This document shows, in pieces, positions 8,678 to 17,331 of a stretch of DNA of 56,430 bases. Location of the stretch: assembly GCA_910586475.1 (NCBI GenBank), contig CAJUHM010000008.1:1-56430 (forward strand), read 5' to 3'. The stretch comes from an uncultured Muribaculaceae bacterium. GTDB taxonomy: Bacteria; Bacteroidota; Bacteroidia; Bacteroidales; Muribaculaceae. The notes below the pieces were generated by a model that ran no database searches, was not told the DNA's origin, and saw nothing but the letters and a program-made list of their open reading frames with translations. How positions within the stretch are numbered: the stretch's first letter is position 1; the number at the start of each line of letters is the position of its first letter. The position numbers and the translations under genes were made by a program.

Positions 8678-9697
8678 ATGATTAACAAAATAAACCAGAT
8701 CAAAGAAGAACTCGAAGGCCTGTCTGCCACAGACCTCGGCGCAGTAGAAGAGCTTCGTATCAAATATCTCAGCAAAAAGGGAGCGATCTCACTGTTATTT
8801 AATGATTTCCGCACCGTTTCAGCTGATCAGAAAAAAGCAATGGGACAAGCTCTCAACGAACTGAAGAATTATGCTACGGAGCGAATCAATGCGCTTCGCG
8901 AATCTCTTGAGACAGCCGACACTGTCGACCTCTCGCTTGACCTTACCCGCACACCGGCTCCGATTGCGCTCGGTAGCCGCCACCCGCTGTCGATTGTCAA
9001 GGAGGAGATCATCTCGATTTTTTCGCGACTGGGTTTCACAGTGGCCGAAGGTCCGGAGATCGAAGATGACTGGCACGTGTTCTCATCACTCAACTTCGCG
9101 GCGGACCATCCGGCACGCGATATGCAGGACACCTTCTTCATTCAGCGAAATCCGGATGTGCTTCTGCGCACCCACACATCGTCCGTACAGTCGAGAGTCA
9201 TGGAACATACCGAGCCCCCGATCCGCATCATCTGCCCGGGACGCGTCTACCGCAATGAGGCTATCTCAGCGCGCGCGCACTGCTTCTTTCATCAGGTAGA
9301 GGCCCTGTATGTCGACAAAAACGTTTCGTTTGCGGATCTGCGCCAGACGCTGCTCTATTTCGCACGCGAGATGTTCGGACCGGAAACCCAGATCCGTCTT
9401 CGCCCGAGCTACTTCCCGTTCACTGAGCCTTCTGCGGAAATGGACATCTCCTGCAACCTCTGCGGCGGAAAGGGCTGCTCGTTCTGCAAACATACGGGAT
9501 GGGTGGAAATCCTCGGCTGCGGAATGGTCGACCCGAATGTGCTCGAGTCATGCGGAATCGATTCAAAGGAATACAGCGGGTTCGCGCTTGGAATGGGTGT
9601 GGAACGAATCACGAATCTGAAGTATCAGGTGAAGGACCTGCGCATGTTCTCGGAAAACGACAAACGTTTCCTCGAAGAATTCCAGAGCGCCCACTGA
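8678..9697 (+). CDS. pheS: phenylalanyl-tRNA synthetase alpha subunit
   Basis: A 339-residue catalytic subunit that, with PheT, charges tRNA-Phe. Visible: N-terminal coiled coil (residues 1-85), the class II motif region HPLSIVKEEIISIFSRLGF, EGPEIEDDWHVFSSLNFAADHPARDMQDTFF in separate conserved blocks, LLRTHTSSVQ (motif 2), and the C-terminal GLALGMGVER-like block (FALGMGVERI, motif 3) near residue 305. It carries a C-x2-C ... C-x2-C pair (CNLCGGKGCSFC). That element is not universal in PheS but fits this lineage. Normal length. pheT is not adjacent, as is common outside Proteobacteria. It is probably co-transcribed with nth, 21 bases downstream. Confidence 0.97.
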   Translation: MINKINQIKEELEGLSATDLGAVEELRIKYLSKKGAISLLFNDFRTVSADQKKAMGQALNELKNYATERINALRESLETADTVDLSLDLTRTPAPIALGSRHPLSIVKEEIISIFSRLGFTVAEGPEIEDDWHVFSSLNFAADHPARDMQDTFFIQRNPDVLLRTHTSSVQSRVMEHTEPPIRIICPGRVYRNEAISARAHCFFHQVEALYVDKNVSFADLRQTLLYFAREMFGPETQIRLRPSYFPFTEPSAEMDISCNLCGGKGCSFCKHTGWVEILGCGMVDPNVLESCGIDSKEYSGFALGMGVERITNLKYQVKDLRMFSENDKRFLEEFQSAH

Positions 9698-9718
9698 TCG
9701 GAGCAACCGTGTCAAGCA

Positions 9719-10366
9719 ATGACGGTCAAAGAGCGTTTTGAGAAAATGATAGATTGGTTTGAGCGACAGATGCCTGTGGCTCAAACCGAACTTCATTATG
9801 AGAATCCGTTTCAGCTTTTGGTGGCCGTCATTCTGTCGGCTCAGTGCACAGACAAACGGATCAACATGGTCACCCCGGCGCTCTTCGAGGCGTTTCCAGA
9901 TGCCTTCTCAATGGCAGCGGCTTCGAGTGAGGAGATATTCGAGCTGATCAAATCGGTCTCGTATCCGAACAACAAAACCAAATCGCTGATGGGGATGTCG
10001 CGACGCCTTGCCGAGGAGTTCAACGGCGAGGTGCCGTCGGACATGAATGCCCTGCTGTCGCTTCCGGGCGTCGGCAGAAAGACGGCAAATGTCATTCTGT
10101 CGGTCGTTTTCAACCACGCCGCTATGGCAGTTGACACTCATGTGTTCCGTGTCAGCGAACGTTTAGGCCTGACGACCAACAGCCGGAATCCCCTCCAGAC
10201 AGAACGGCAGCTCGTCAGGTATATTCCGGAAGAGAAGATCCCTGTGGCTCATCACTGGCTGATTCTCCACGGCCGATACGTCTGCAAGGCCCGCCGTCCA
10301 GACTGTCTGAACTGCGGACTGACCGGAATCTGCCGGTATTACCGCCGGGAGGCTACGAAGGAATGA
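9719..10366 (+). CDS. nth: endonuclease III, base-excision repair DNA glycosylase/AP lyase
   Basis: A 215-residue enzyme that removes oxidised pyrimidines and nicks the abasic site. Helix-hairpin-helix LLSLPGVGRKTANVIL (about residues 108-123) contains the catalytic lysine, the catalytic aspartate is in VDTHVFRV (about 139-146), and the C-terminal cluster loop shows the classic C-x6-C-x2-C-x5-C arrangement for a 4Fe-4S cluster (about 187-203). Length is typical. The stop overlaps the next start by ATGA, so nth and tilS are translationally coupled. Confidence 0.97.
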   Translation: MTVKERFEKMIDWFERQMPVAQTELHYENPFQLLVAVILSAQCTDKRINMVTPALFEAFPDAFSMAAASSEEIFELIKSVSYPNNKTKSLMGMSRRLAEEFNGEVPSDMNALLSLPGVGRKTANVILSVVFNHAAMAVDTHVFRVSERLGLTTNSRNPLQTERQLVRYIPEEKIPVAHHWLILHGRYVCKARRPDCLNCGLTGICRYYRREATKE

Positions 10367-11688
10367 TGGGACAGCATCGGCTTCTAACAGCTGCCAGAGA
10401 GTCGATCGAGCACTATCAGCTGCTGTCGGGTGAGGACAAAGTCGTCGTCGGACTGAGCGGAGGCGCGGATTCGGTCGCTCTTCTATGTGTACTGAAAAAG
10501 CTTGGCTATGAGTGCGTGGCAGCCCACTGCAACTTCCATCTCCGAGGCGACGAAAGCGACCGCGACGAGAACCACGCGCGCGCTATTGCATCAAAGCTCG
10601 GAGTGAAGTTCAGAGCGATTGATTTCAATGTGGAGGAAGAGATTGCCAAGTCGCCCCACCCTCTCTCAACGGAAATGGCCTGCCGCAATCTGAGATATGA
10701 CTGGTTTGAGAAGATACGGCGTGAGGAAAAGGCGGCTGCAATCGCAGTGGCCCACCATAGCTCGGACAATGTCGAGACGTTTCTGCTGAATCTTTTTAGG
10801 GGAAGCGGTCTTAGCGGATTGCGCGGAATGGTGCCGATCAACGACCGCCGCATTATCAGGCCACTGCTCAACGCATCGCGAGGCGATATCGAAGACTTTC
10901 TGAACACGGAAGCGCTCGGGTTTGTCAATGACTCAACCAACGCCCAAAACGATTATCGGAGAAACCGGATCAGAAACAGAATAGTCCCCGCTATCGAGCA
11001 AGAGTTTCCCGGCGCTGTCACAGGAATGCTAAAAACGATCGCTCACCTATATGAGACAGAACAATTCCTGAAGCAGGCTGTTGAGGAGAAGCGGGATATT
11101 TATCAGGATGATTCTGGACAGATCAATGTCAGGAAACTGAAAGAGTCAGAACCGTCGGCGGCATATCTGCTCTACTCATGGCTCAAAAAGGATGGATTAA
11201 GCAGGACTCAGACAGATTCGATTATTCTAAGTTCCGACAGTTCCGGACTAACGTTCAGAGGATGCGCCGAAACTTTCCTTCTTGACCGCGGGATTCTGCG
11301 TCCTACAGGAAGGCTGGAACTGCCGGAGGATTTCGGGGTACTATATAGTGTGAGCCGCGTTGAAGGCAATAGACTTCCGTCCGTTCGGAACAATATGGAA
11401 ATCTATCTTGATGCGTCCGTACTGAATGAGGAAGATATTTCTGTCCGTAGATGGTGCAAAGGGGACCGCATCGCCCCGTTCGGCATGAAAGGGTCCAAGA
11501 TGGTCAGCGATATTTTTTCGGACGCAAAAGTCCCCGTCGATGCAAAAAGCAGCTGGCCGATTGTGACGGCCGGAGAAAAAGTCCTTTGGGTGACAGGGTT
11601 ACGGGCGAGCCGATTGTATTCGGTAGGGCCTCAGACAGAGTCGTATCTGATCGTGAGGTATACAGGGCCGGAACTGCCTGGCATGTAG
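10363..11688 (+). CDS. tilS: tRNA(Ile)-lysidine synthetase
   Basis: A 441-residue enzyme that converts the wobble C of the minor tRNA-Ile to lysidine, so that it reads AUA. The PP-loop ATP-binding motif GLSGGADSVALL lies at about residues 30-41, followed by AHCNFHLRG, the HHSSDNVETFLLNLFRGSGLSGL region split over conserved blocks, and RPLLNASRGDIEDFL. A C-terminal TilS domain is present. The start overlaps nth by four bases. An adjacent second ATG (10366) is also possible. Normal length for Bacteroidota. Confidence 0.96.
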   Translation: MMGQHRLLTAARESIEHYQLLSGEDKVVVGLSGGADSVALLCVLKKLGYECVAAHCNFHLRGDESDRDENHARAIASKLGVKFRAIDFNVEEEIAKSPHPLSTEMACRNLRYDWFEKIRREEKAAAIAVAHHSSDNVETFLLNLFRGSGLSGLRGMVPINDRRIIRPLLNASRGDIEDFLNTEALGFVNDSTNAQNDYRRNRIRNRIVPAIEQEFPGAVTGMLKTIAHLYETEQFLKQAVEEKRDIYQDDSGQINVRKLKESEPSAAYLLYSWLKKDGLSRTQTDSIILSSDSSGLTFRGCAETFLLDRGILRPTGRLELPEDFGVLYSVSRVEGNRLPSVRNNMEIYLDASVLNEEDISVRRWCKGDRIAPFGMKGSKMVSDIFSDAKVPVDAKSSWPIVTAGEKVLWVTGLRASRLYSVGPQTESYLIVRYTGPELPGM

Positions 11689-11750
11689 TTCATGGACCGG
11701 ATGATGCTATTTTTTTGGCTTTAAGATTCGGTAGTGACAGGATTTCTGGT

Positions 11751-11758
11751 TAAATTTG
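11751..11758 (+). promoter_or_regulatory. -7 promoter box of tdk
   Basis: TAAATTTG, a full TAnnTTTG match, 36 bases upstream of the tdk ATG. Confidence 0.6.
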
Positions 11759-11794
11759 TAGACTGAACAATCAAACAAACGCAACCAAGCAATC

Positions 11795-12436
11795 ATGAAC
11801 CGCAAAGGGAAGCTATATTTCCGTTATGGAACAATGGGTTCGGCCAAGACCGCGCTCCTGCTCACTCAGGCTTACAATTTCGAAGAACGCGGGATGCGAT
11901 ACGTCTGCCTCAAGCCGATTATCGACACACGCGACAAGACGAACGTCATCAAATCGCGAATCGGTATCGAACGCGAGTGTCAGTGGATTCACGCAGACAC
12001 GGATCTTTACGAACTTGCCCAGACACTGTTTGAACAGACAATGATCATCTTCGACTGGTTTCTCGTTGACGAGTGTCAGTTTCTTACAGCAAAACAGGTT
12101 GATCAGCTTGCCCGCATTGTCGACGATTTCGGCAGCAACGTGATCTGCTACGGCCTCCGCACCGATTTCCAGAGCAAACTGTTTGAGGGAAGCCGACGCC
12201 TGTTCGAGATCGCAGATACGATAGACGAAATCAAATCGACATGCAACTGTGGCCGCAAAACGATTGTCAACGCGCGAATAGATTCCAACGGAGACTTTGT
12301 CGAAGAGGGAAATCAGGTTGAGATCGGAGGCGATGACCGATACATAGCCGTGTGCCGCAAATGCTGGCGCAACAAGAAGATCGAGCAGTCGACCCGCGAT
12401 GCCCTGCCGTTTCTTGAACTGAAATCCCATAAATGA
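11795..12436 (+). CDS. tdk: thymidine kinase (type II)
   Basis: A 213-residue salvage enzyme that phosphorylates thymidine. The N-terminal P-loop is GTMGSAKTALLL (about residues 12-23), the catalytic base and Mg site lie in VDECQFLT (about 91-98), and the zinc-binding lasso cysteines appear as CNCG (about 150) and CRKC (about 190). The P-loop has Ala where Gly or Ser is usual (GTMGSAKT rather than GPMFSGKT), a substitution confined to the loop and within what the family tolerates. Own promoter; no downstream co-transcribed gene is obvious. Confidence 0.93.
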   Translation: MNRKGKLYFRYGTMGSAKTALLLTQAYNFEERGMRYVCLKPIIDTRDKTNVIKSRIGIERECQWIHADTDLYELAQTLFEQTMIIFDWFLVDECQFLTAKQVDQLARIVDDFGSNVICYGLRTDFQSKLFEGSRRLFEIADTIDEIKSTCNCGRKTIVNARIDSNGDFVEEGNQVEIGGDDRYIAVCRKCWRNKKIEQSTRDALPFLELKSHK

Positions 12437-12504
12437 CCTGTTGCAGGATAGAGGGTTAGAGAATGTTTGGGTTCAACACGGATGCAGACAGATAGAATCA
12501 AGTC

Positions 12505-12562
12505 CTTTTTATCCTCTCAAAGGCTCTTTTCGGAACTTTCTGAACATTTTCTCGGTCACGAT
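12505..12562. repeat. dispersed intergenic block, copy 1
   Basis: This 58-base block aligns by eye to 29258-29316 at about 70-75 percent identity, with shared landmarks in the same order: CTTTTxATC, CAAAGG, TCTTTTC, an ACTTT/TCTTT segment and CGGTCAC near the end. Both copies are intergenic. On the minus strand it forms the C-terminal codons of the open frame at 12509-12736. Origin unknown. Confidence 0.4.
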
Positions 12563-12736
12563 GCCCGCTCGCTCCCTGCATAGATCTTCATAGTTCCATC
12601 GAAAGCCCTCTTTGACAGAATAATTATTAAACCCAAACAGTTTCTTAAACTTCTGAGCCAAAATTGAGTCATAGGAACAATGACTCGGAGGAGAAAGCCC
12701 AATCTTGAATTGAGGAACTCGTGCCAGACCAAAACG
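12509..12736 (-). pseudogene. ATG-less intergenic open frame, possible gene remnant
   Basis: Between a TAG (12737-12739) and a TAA (12509-12511) the minus strand stays open for 75 codons with protein-like composition: GLSPPSHCSYDS, then LAQKFKKLFGFNNYS, EGFRWNYEDL and EKMFRKFRKEPLRG at the end. There is no start codon near the 5' end and no promoter box. It could be the 3' remnant of a lost gene or a mobile element, or a dispersed repeat. A different frame of the same strand has an ATG-started 64-codon frame, but it looks less protein-like. No family recognised. Confidence 0.3.
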
Positions 12737-12793
12737 CTATAATCTGCCAATTTCTCCGAGGCTCACCTTTTTAATTTCCTTACATAACGTATT

Positions 12794-13558
12794 ATGAAAA
12801 ATCCTGTCAAATTTGCTCTGCTGATCTTCCTTTTCGGAATCGGTACGATTTCCGCAAAAGCAATTTCACTTGGGAATGAAACTATAAACTACAAGGTCAT
12901 CTACAAATGGGGGCTTGTCCACAAACAGGCCGGCCGCGCACGACTTCTGCTAAAGAAATCCGGGTCCCATTACAAAGCTTCAGCCTATGCGCGCTCAGAA
13001 CCGTGGGCCGACAAGATCTACTCACTGCGCGACACGATGTACACGACCATGAATGCGGCCGACTTCTCCCCTTCCCGATATGAGTATATCGCACACGAGG
13101 ACGGCAAGTATTCCCACGATATAATCACATTCACCCACAGCGGCAACAATGTGACCGGGAAATGCTCGCGAACCCGCCAGAAGAAAAACGAAAAGAAACC
13201 GACCACCGTCTCGATCACCCACACGGCATCGGGAATGACTGTCGACATGCTCAGTTCGTTCTACTATCTGCGTTCGCTTGATTTCTCTACGATGAAACCG
13301 GGAACCAGAAAGGTCATCAATATATTTTCAAGCAAGAAAAAAGAGATTCTGACTTTTACATACAAAGGGTTGCAGTCGTTGAAATATGACGGCAAAACCT
13401 ATCAGACCTACAAAGTTGTCTTCACGTTCACTTCCGACGGTAAAAAACAGACATCGGATCCGATCGAAGCCTGGGTTTCGGCGGACGCACGACGCATTCC
13501 GCTGAAGCTTGTCGGCAAGCTGAAAATCGGGCAGGTTCAGTGTCTCTATGTCCCGTAA
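12794..13558 (+). CDS. exported DUF3108 protein
   Basis: A 254-residue protein with a signal peptide (MKNPVKFALLIFLFGIGTISAKA) and the beta-rich layout of DUF3108: YKVIYKWGLVHKQAGRARL near the N-terminus, ARSEPWADKIYSLRDTMYT near residue 70, DMLSSFYYLRSLDF in the middle and EAWVSADARRIPLKL near the end. Proteins of this family lie in the periplasm and have no settled function. The frame overlaps the upstream part of the next open frame by 11 bases, but the preferred start of that gene (13590) leaves a 31-base gap. Confidence 0.85.
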   Translation: MKNPVKFALLIFLFGIGTISAKAISLGNETINYKVIYKWGLVHKQAGRARLLLKKSGSHYKASAYARSEPWADKIYSLRDTMYTTMNAADFSPSRYEYIAHEDGKYSHDIITFTHSGNNVTGKCSRTRQKKNEKKPTTVSITHTASGMTVDMLSSFYYLRSLDFSTMKPGTRKVINIFSSKKKEILTFTYKGLQSLKYDGKTYQTYKVVFTFTSDGKKQTSDPIEAWVSADARRIPLKLVGKLKIGQVQCLYVP

Positions 13559-13589
13559 CAAAATCCAACCCAGACCTCATTTATCGAAT

Positions 13590-15344
13590 ATGAACCGCAG
13601 GATTTTTCTTTCCGGCGCTATGGCTTTTTCAATTCTTACGGCCTCAGCAATGTCAAAACATCTTCAAATAGCTTTCACCACCGATGTTCACGGATGTTTC
13701 TTCCCGACCAACTATTCGACCCTCACGGATGGCGAAGGATCACTTGCGCGAATCATGACTGCCGTCGACTCGCTCCGATCTCGTCCTGAAGGGAAAGGAT
13801 TGCTTCTTCTTGACAACGGAGACATCCTGCAGGGACAACCGACGGCCTATTATTACAATTACATCGACACAACGTCAACCCACCTTGTTTCAGAGATCCT
13901 GAACTATATGGGATATGACGCTACGACTATCGGGAATCATGATGTCGAGACCGGTCATCCGGTCTACGACCGCTTCAGGAAGTCCAACGCTATGCCGATG
14001 CTCGGTGCAAACGTGATCGACATCAACAGCGGCGATCCGTATTTTCAACCCTACGCGGTGTTCGAGCGTAATGGAATCCGAGTGGCAGTGCTCGGAATGC
14101 TCACTCCCGGCATACCCTCATGGCTACCTGAAATCCTCTGGTCGGGTCTCAGATTCGACGACATGACCGAGACGGCACGCAGATGGATTCCAATAATTAA
14201 GGAAAAAGAGCACCCCGACATCATCGTCGGCCTCTTCCACTCAGGTCATAACGAAGCTTCTACAACGGGAAACGTCATAGAGAACGCCTCTGTCAAAGTG
14301 GCCCGCGAAGTGCATGGATTCGACGTGATCCTCATGGGGCACGACCACCGGCTCTATAACGAAACGATCACGAACGTCGAAGGAAAGAGCGTGAAGGTCC
14401 TTAATCCGGCCAACAACGCGCGCTATCTCGGTCTCGTGGATATTGACATCGAGTCCAACGAGTATGACAACGCCATTCAAGAAAAGAGTATCAAGACAGA
14501 TCTCATCGACGTGCGCCGCATAGAGCCGTCGCAGAATTTCATGGAACAGTTCAAGCCCCAGAGTGAGGCGGTCCTCTCATTTGTCAACCGCACGATCGGA
14601 GAATGTCAATCCGACCTTTCAACCGATGATGCATTTTTCGGGCCGTCGAAATTCATGTCGCTGCTCCACAAACTCCAACTTGAGATTTCGGGTGCGGACA
14701 TTTCATTCGCAGCTCCACTCTCGTTCGGAGCAATGATCCGAAAGGGGCCTGTCCGAGTAAGCGATATGTTCACTCTCTATAAATACGAGAATATGCTCTA
14801 TGTAATGGAACTTACCGGTGCAGAAATAAAGAACTACCTTGAGGAATCGTATAGCCTCTGGACTGCTCAGCTTAAGCCCGGACAGCCTCATATCATAAAT
14901 TTTGCCTCCGCTAGGCCCACCGCATCCAACAACAGGCTGTCGAATCCGGCCTACAATTTCGATTCTGCAGCAGGTGTGAACTATACGGTTGACATAACCA
15001 AGCCGAAAGGAGAAAAGATCACCATCACCGGCATGAGTGACGGACGCATTTTTGACCCCGCTGCGAAATATACGGTGGCAGTAAATTCATACCGTGGCAA
15101 CGGCGGAGGCGATCTGCTGACCAAAGGTGCAGGGATCAGTCAAGAAGAGCTGAGCGGCAGGGTGAAGAGAGCTACCGAAAAAGATCTGCGCTACTATCTC
15201 ATCAAAGAGATTGAAAAAAATCCGGTCATTGAGGGCAACCTGATCTCAAACTGGAAGTTCATTCCCGAAGAGACAGCGGCAGAAGCAATAGCGATCGACC
15301 GCGAAATCCTCTTCTCTCCCGAAAGTTCAAAAGAGCAGAAGTGA
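13590..15344 (+). CDS. exported 5'-nucleotidase / UDP-sugar hydrolase family phosphoesterase
   Basis: A 584-residue calcineurin-like metallophosphoesterase of the UshA/5'-nucleotidase family, hydrolysing nucleotides outside the cytoplasm. ATG 13590 begins a signal peptide (MNRRIFLSGAMAFSIL); a start 14 codons upstream would bury it. Metal-site motifs in order: TTDVHGC, LLDNGDILQGQ, TIGNHDVE, LFHSGHNE and MGHDHR. The C-terminal 5'-nucleotidase domain shows APLSFGAMIRKGPV and NSYRGNGGGDLLTKGAG, the latter in the substrate-pocket region. The end overlaps the convergent zinc transporter gene by 18 bases. Confidence 0.92.
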   Translation: MNRRIFLSGAMAFSILTASAMSKHLQIAFTTDVHGCFFPTNYSTLTDGEGSLARIMTAVDSLRSRPEGKGLLLLDNGDILQGQPTAYYYNYIDTTSTHLVSEILNYMGYDATTIGNHDVETGHPVYDRFRKSNAMPMLGANVIDINSGDPYFQPYAVFERNGIRVAVLGMLTPGIPSWLPEILWSGLRFDDMTETARRWIPIIKEKEHPDIIVGLFHSGHNEASTTGNVIENASVKVAREVHGFDVILMGHDHRLYNETITNVEGKSVKVLNPANNARYLGLVDIDIESNEYDNAIQEKSIKTDLIDVRRIEPSQNFMEQFKPQSEAVLSFVNRTIGECQSDLSTDDAFFGPSKFMSLLHKLQLEISGADISFAAPLSFGAMIRKGPVRVSDMFTLYKYENMLYVMELTGAEIKNYLEESYSLWTAQLKPGQPHIINFASARPTASNNRLSNPAYNFDSAAGVNYTVDITKPKGEKITITGMSDGRIFDPAAKYTVAVNSYRGNGGGDLLTKGAGISQEELSGRVKRATEKDLRYYLIKEIEKNPVIEGNLISNWKFIPEETAAEAIAIDREILFSPESSKEQK

Positions 15345-16133
15345 CAGTGCCATTACCACCATTCCGGATATGACTCCGATCATTGCCATGTGGTGATGAC
15401 CGAAACGCTCTGATCCCGGGAGCAGCTCGTCGAACGAAATGTAGACCATGATTCCGGCGACAACAGACATCAGGACCGCACTCATCACCGGACTCCAGAA
15501 AGGCAGGATGAACAAAGCCGCGAATATGGCTCCCACGGGTTCTGCCAGACCTGACAAGAGCGAATATTTAAACGCTTTTTTTCTGTCTCCTACAGCATGG
15601 TAGATCGGGACAGAAACGGCAATGCCTTCCGGTATGTTATGGATAGCGATCGCAATCACGACAGGAAGGGCCATTGAGAGGCCTTCGAGCCCGGCGACAA
15701 ATGTCGCAATTCCTTCAGGGAAATTATGGATTCCGATTGCAAGAGCGAGCATGAACGCGGTGCGTTGAAGCCGCGGGTCATTACCACCGGCCCGCATGGA
15801 CTCAACCATCATGACCTCATGCGGATTCTCGTCCTCCGGAATAAGCCAGTCAATCAATGCAATCAGTGCAACACCAGCAAAGAAAGAGGCGAGCACGATT
15901 ATCTCCCCCCACTTTCCGCCATAGGTAGCCTGAATGTCACTCAACGATTCCGGCAACAGTTCCATGAAAGAGATGTAGACCATCACGCCCGCTGACAACC
16001 CGAGAGACCATGACAGGAATTTTTTGTCTGTCCGGCCGGAATAGAATGCCATCAGCGAACCGATACCGGTCGAAAGTCCGGCGACGAGTGTCAGCCCGAG
16101 AGCCAATAACAAGTCAGATAAAGAAACATCCAT
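15327..16133 (-). CDS. zupT: ZIP family metal transporter, ZupT type
   Basis: A 268-residue inner-membrane importer for zinc and other divalent metals. Eight hydrophobic segments can be picked out. The two signature transport-site helices contain HNFPEGIATF (about residue 140) and HNIPEGIAVS (about 166), and SGLAEPVGA follows. A hydrophilic loop between helices 3 and 4 (about residues 100-130) is the usual variable loop. A histidine run HHHMA near the C-terminus may assist metal binding. It converges with the 5'-nucleotidase gene, overlapping by 18 bases, and no promoter box is obvious upstream. Confidence 0.93.
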   Translation of the reverse strand: MDVSLSDLLLALGLTLVAGLSTGIGSLMAFYSGRTDKKFLSWSLGLSAGVMVYISFMELLPESLSDIQATYGGKWGEIIVLASFFAGVALIALIDWLIPEDENPHEVMMVESMRAGGNDPRLQRTAFMLALAIGIHNFPEGIATFVAGLEGLSMALPVVIAIAIHNIPEGIAVSVPIYHAVGDRKKAFKYSLLSGLAEPVGAIFAALFILPFWSPVMSAVLMSVVAGIMVYISFDELLPGSERFGHHHMAMIGVISGMVVMALSLLLF

Positions 16134-16196
16134 AGGATATCGAATAATAAAGTGTGTTTAGTACTATCCATTGTAACGTCTGACGCGCCATATCGT

Positions 16197-17162
16197 TTAG
16201 GGACGAGGCAACGGGAGCAAGCGGGACATTAAGCGATAGGCGCGCTTAAGATCCCTTTTTGAGCGAGTTAAACCCACACAGTTTCCTTGATGGCTCTCCG
16301 GGATTTCACAATCGAGAATTTCAGCATAGCCACTGACTTCCTGCTTCAGACTCTCATCTGTAGCTATCGCCGCCATAGCCCTCACAAGATCGGAAGATGC
16401 TGACCTGAGACCATCAACGATCTCGGGCCGTCCGGCAAATTCTTTCATCAGGTTCAACCGGACGTTAAGAGACATGCGATATCTCGTAAACTGATCATTA
16501 AGACTCCATGCGCTGCCCGCAGCTTTGCGATAAACGCCCATCGGACGGCGGAAAAAGCGGATTCTGCCATGCGAGGCAAAAAGCATATGGAGAGCATAGT
16601 CCGGCGCGCGATCTTCCAGAATCCACTCCGGAAGATTACCGAGATCCACGGCATCCACACGATAAATGACCGACAGATTAGTGATAAAATTGCTCGTCGA
16701 CAACAGCCGGACATCACAGTCGACAGGGGTCGAACCGTTGCTGAGAGTCTTTTCGCCAGTCGACTCATAGTAGTTGACGACACGATGGAACGCAACAGTG
16801 CAATCGCTATGGGCCTCCATGTAGCCGACCATTTTCCTGAGTTTGCCGCGGTAGAACCAGTAATCGTCGGCATCGCATATTGCCAGATATTTTCCGCGGA
16901 CATGACGGAAACCCTCCATGTAGTTGCGCTGCAGCCCAAGATTCGATGGGTTGCGAAAATAACGCACAATCTCCGGGTAGCGTTTCTGCCACCGCAATAC
17001 AATTTCAGCAGTCGCGTCGGTCGAGCAATCGTCCATGACGATCAGCTCAATCGGAAACGGAGTCCGCTGGCAGACAACACCTTTGATCGCATCAGATATA
17101 TAATCCGCTTTATTATAGGCGATCATCACGACTGAGACAACAGGGAGGCAACTCTTATCCAT
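16197..17162 (-). CDS. glycosyltransferase family 2
   Basis: A 321-residue GT-A fold inverting glycosyltransferase. The nucleotide-sugar region is PVVSVVMIAYNKADYI at the start, DDCSTD near residue 42 and the DxD-type metal motif CDADDYW near residue 95. The C-terminal third is variable and sets the acceptor. There are no membrane segments, so it probably acts on a lipid-linked glycan at the cytoplasmic face. Acceptor and sugar are unknown. It stands alone, not in a polysaccharide cluster, and is divergent from the catalase gene. Confidence 0.9.
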   Translation of the reverse strand: MDKSCLPVVSVVMIAYNKADYISDAIKGVVCQRTPFPIELIVMDDCSTDATAEIVLRWQKRYPEIVRYFRNPSNLGLQRNYMEGFRHVRGKYLAICDADDYWFYRGKLRKMVGYMEAHSDCTVAFHRVVNYYESTGEKTLSNGSTPVDCDVRLLSTSNFITNLSVIYRVDAVDLGNLPEWILEDRAPDYALHMLFASHGRIRFFRRPMGVYRKAAGSAWSLNDQFTRYRMSLNVRLNLMKEFAGRPEIVDGLRSASSDLVRAMAAIATDESLKQEVSGYAEILDCEIPESHQGNCVGLTRSKRDLKRAYRLMSRLLPLPRP

Positions 17163-17189
17163 ATGCTACGCTTAATACTTAGTATATTG

Positions 17190-17197
17190 CAAAGGTA
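17190..17197 (-). promoter_or_regulatory. -7 promoter box of the glycosyltransferase gene
   Basis: Minus strand reads TACCTTTG, with GTTG 19 bases upstream as a weak -33. The leader is about 25 nt. Confidence 0.65.
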
Positions 17198-17290
17198 GTC
17201 AGATTCATCGAAACTTCAACCATGCATGGCGAAATAACGGAGACAGCGGATCGTAGGCCTACCGAAACTTTTCCGAGTCTTTGAATGTTA

Positions 17291-17314
17291 TAATAGTCCC
17301 ATTTAATACTATTA
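17291..17314. promoter_or_regulatory. palindrome in front of the catalase gene, possible peroxide-regulator site
   Basis: TAATAGT (17291-17297) and ACTATTA (17308-17314) form a 7-bp inverted repeat with a 10-base spacer, 17 bases upstream of the catalase ATG. The ATAG/CTAT half-sites recall OxyR sites, but their spacing (12 bases rather than 7) does not match the E. coli consensus. Operator role is inferred from position. Confidence 0.35.
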
Positions 17315-17331
17315 AAAACCATTATGATTGT

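Larger units (their letters stand above)
12437..12793. other. gene-poor interval with a fossil-like open frame
   Basis: No recognised gene, RNA or promoter box for the next gene. The interval holds the ATG-less minus-strand open frame at 12509-12736 and the conserved block at 12505-12562 that recurs near 29.3 kb. The remaining ends show nothing notable. Confidence 0.5.

Noticed and set aside
17252..17261. GTAGGCCTAC perfect 10-bp palindrome upstream of katA
   Set aside because: Short palindromes of this size arise by chance and no match to a known operator is apparent.
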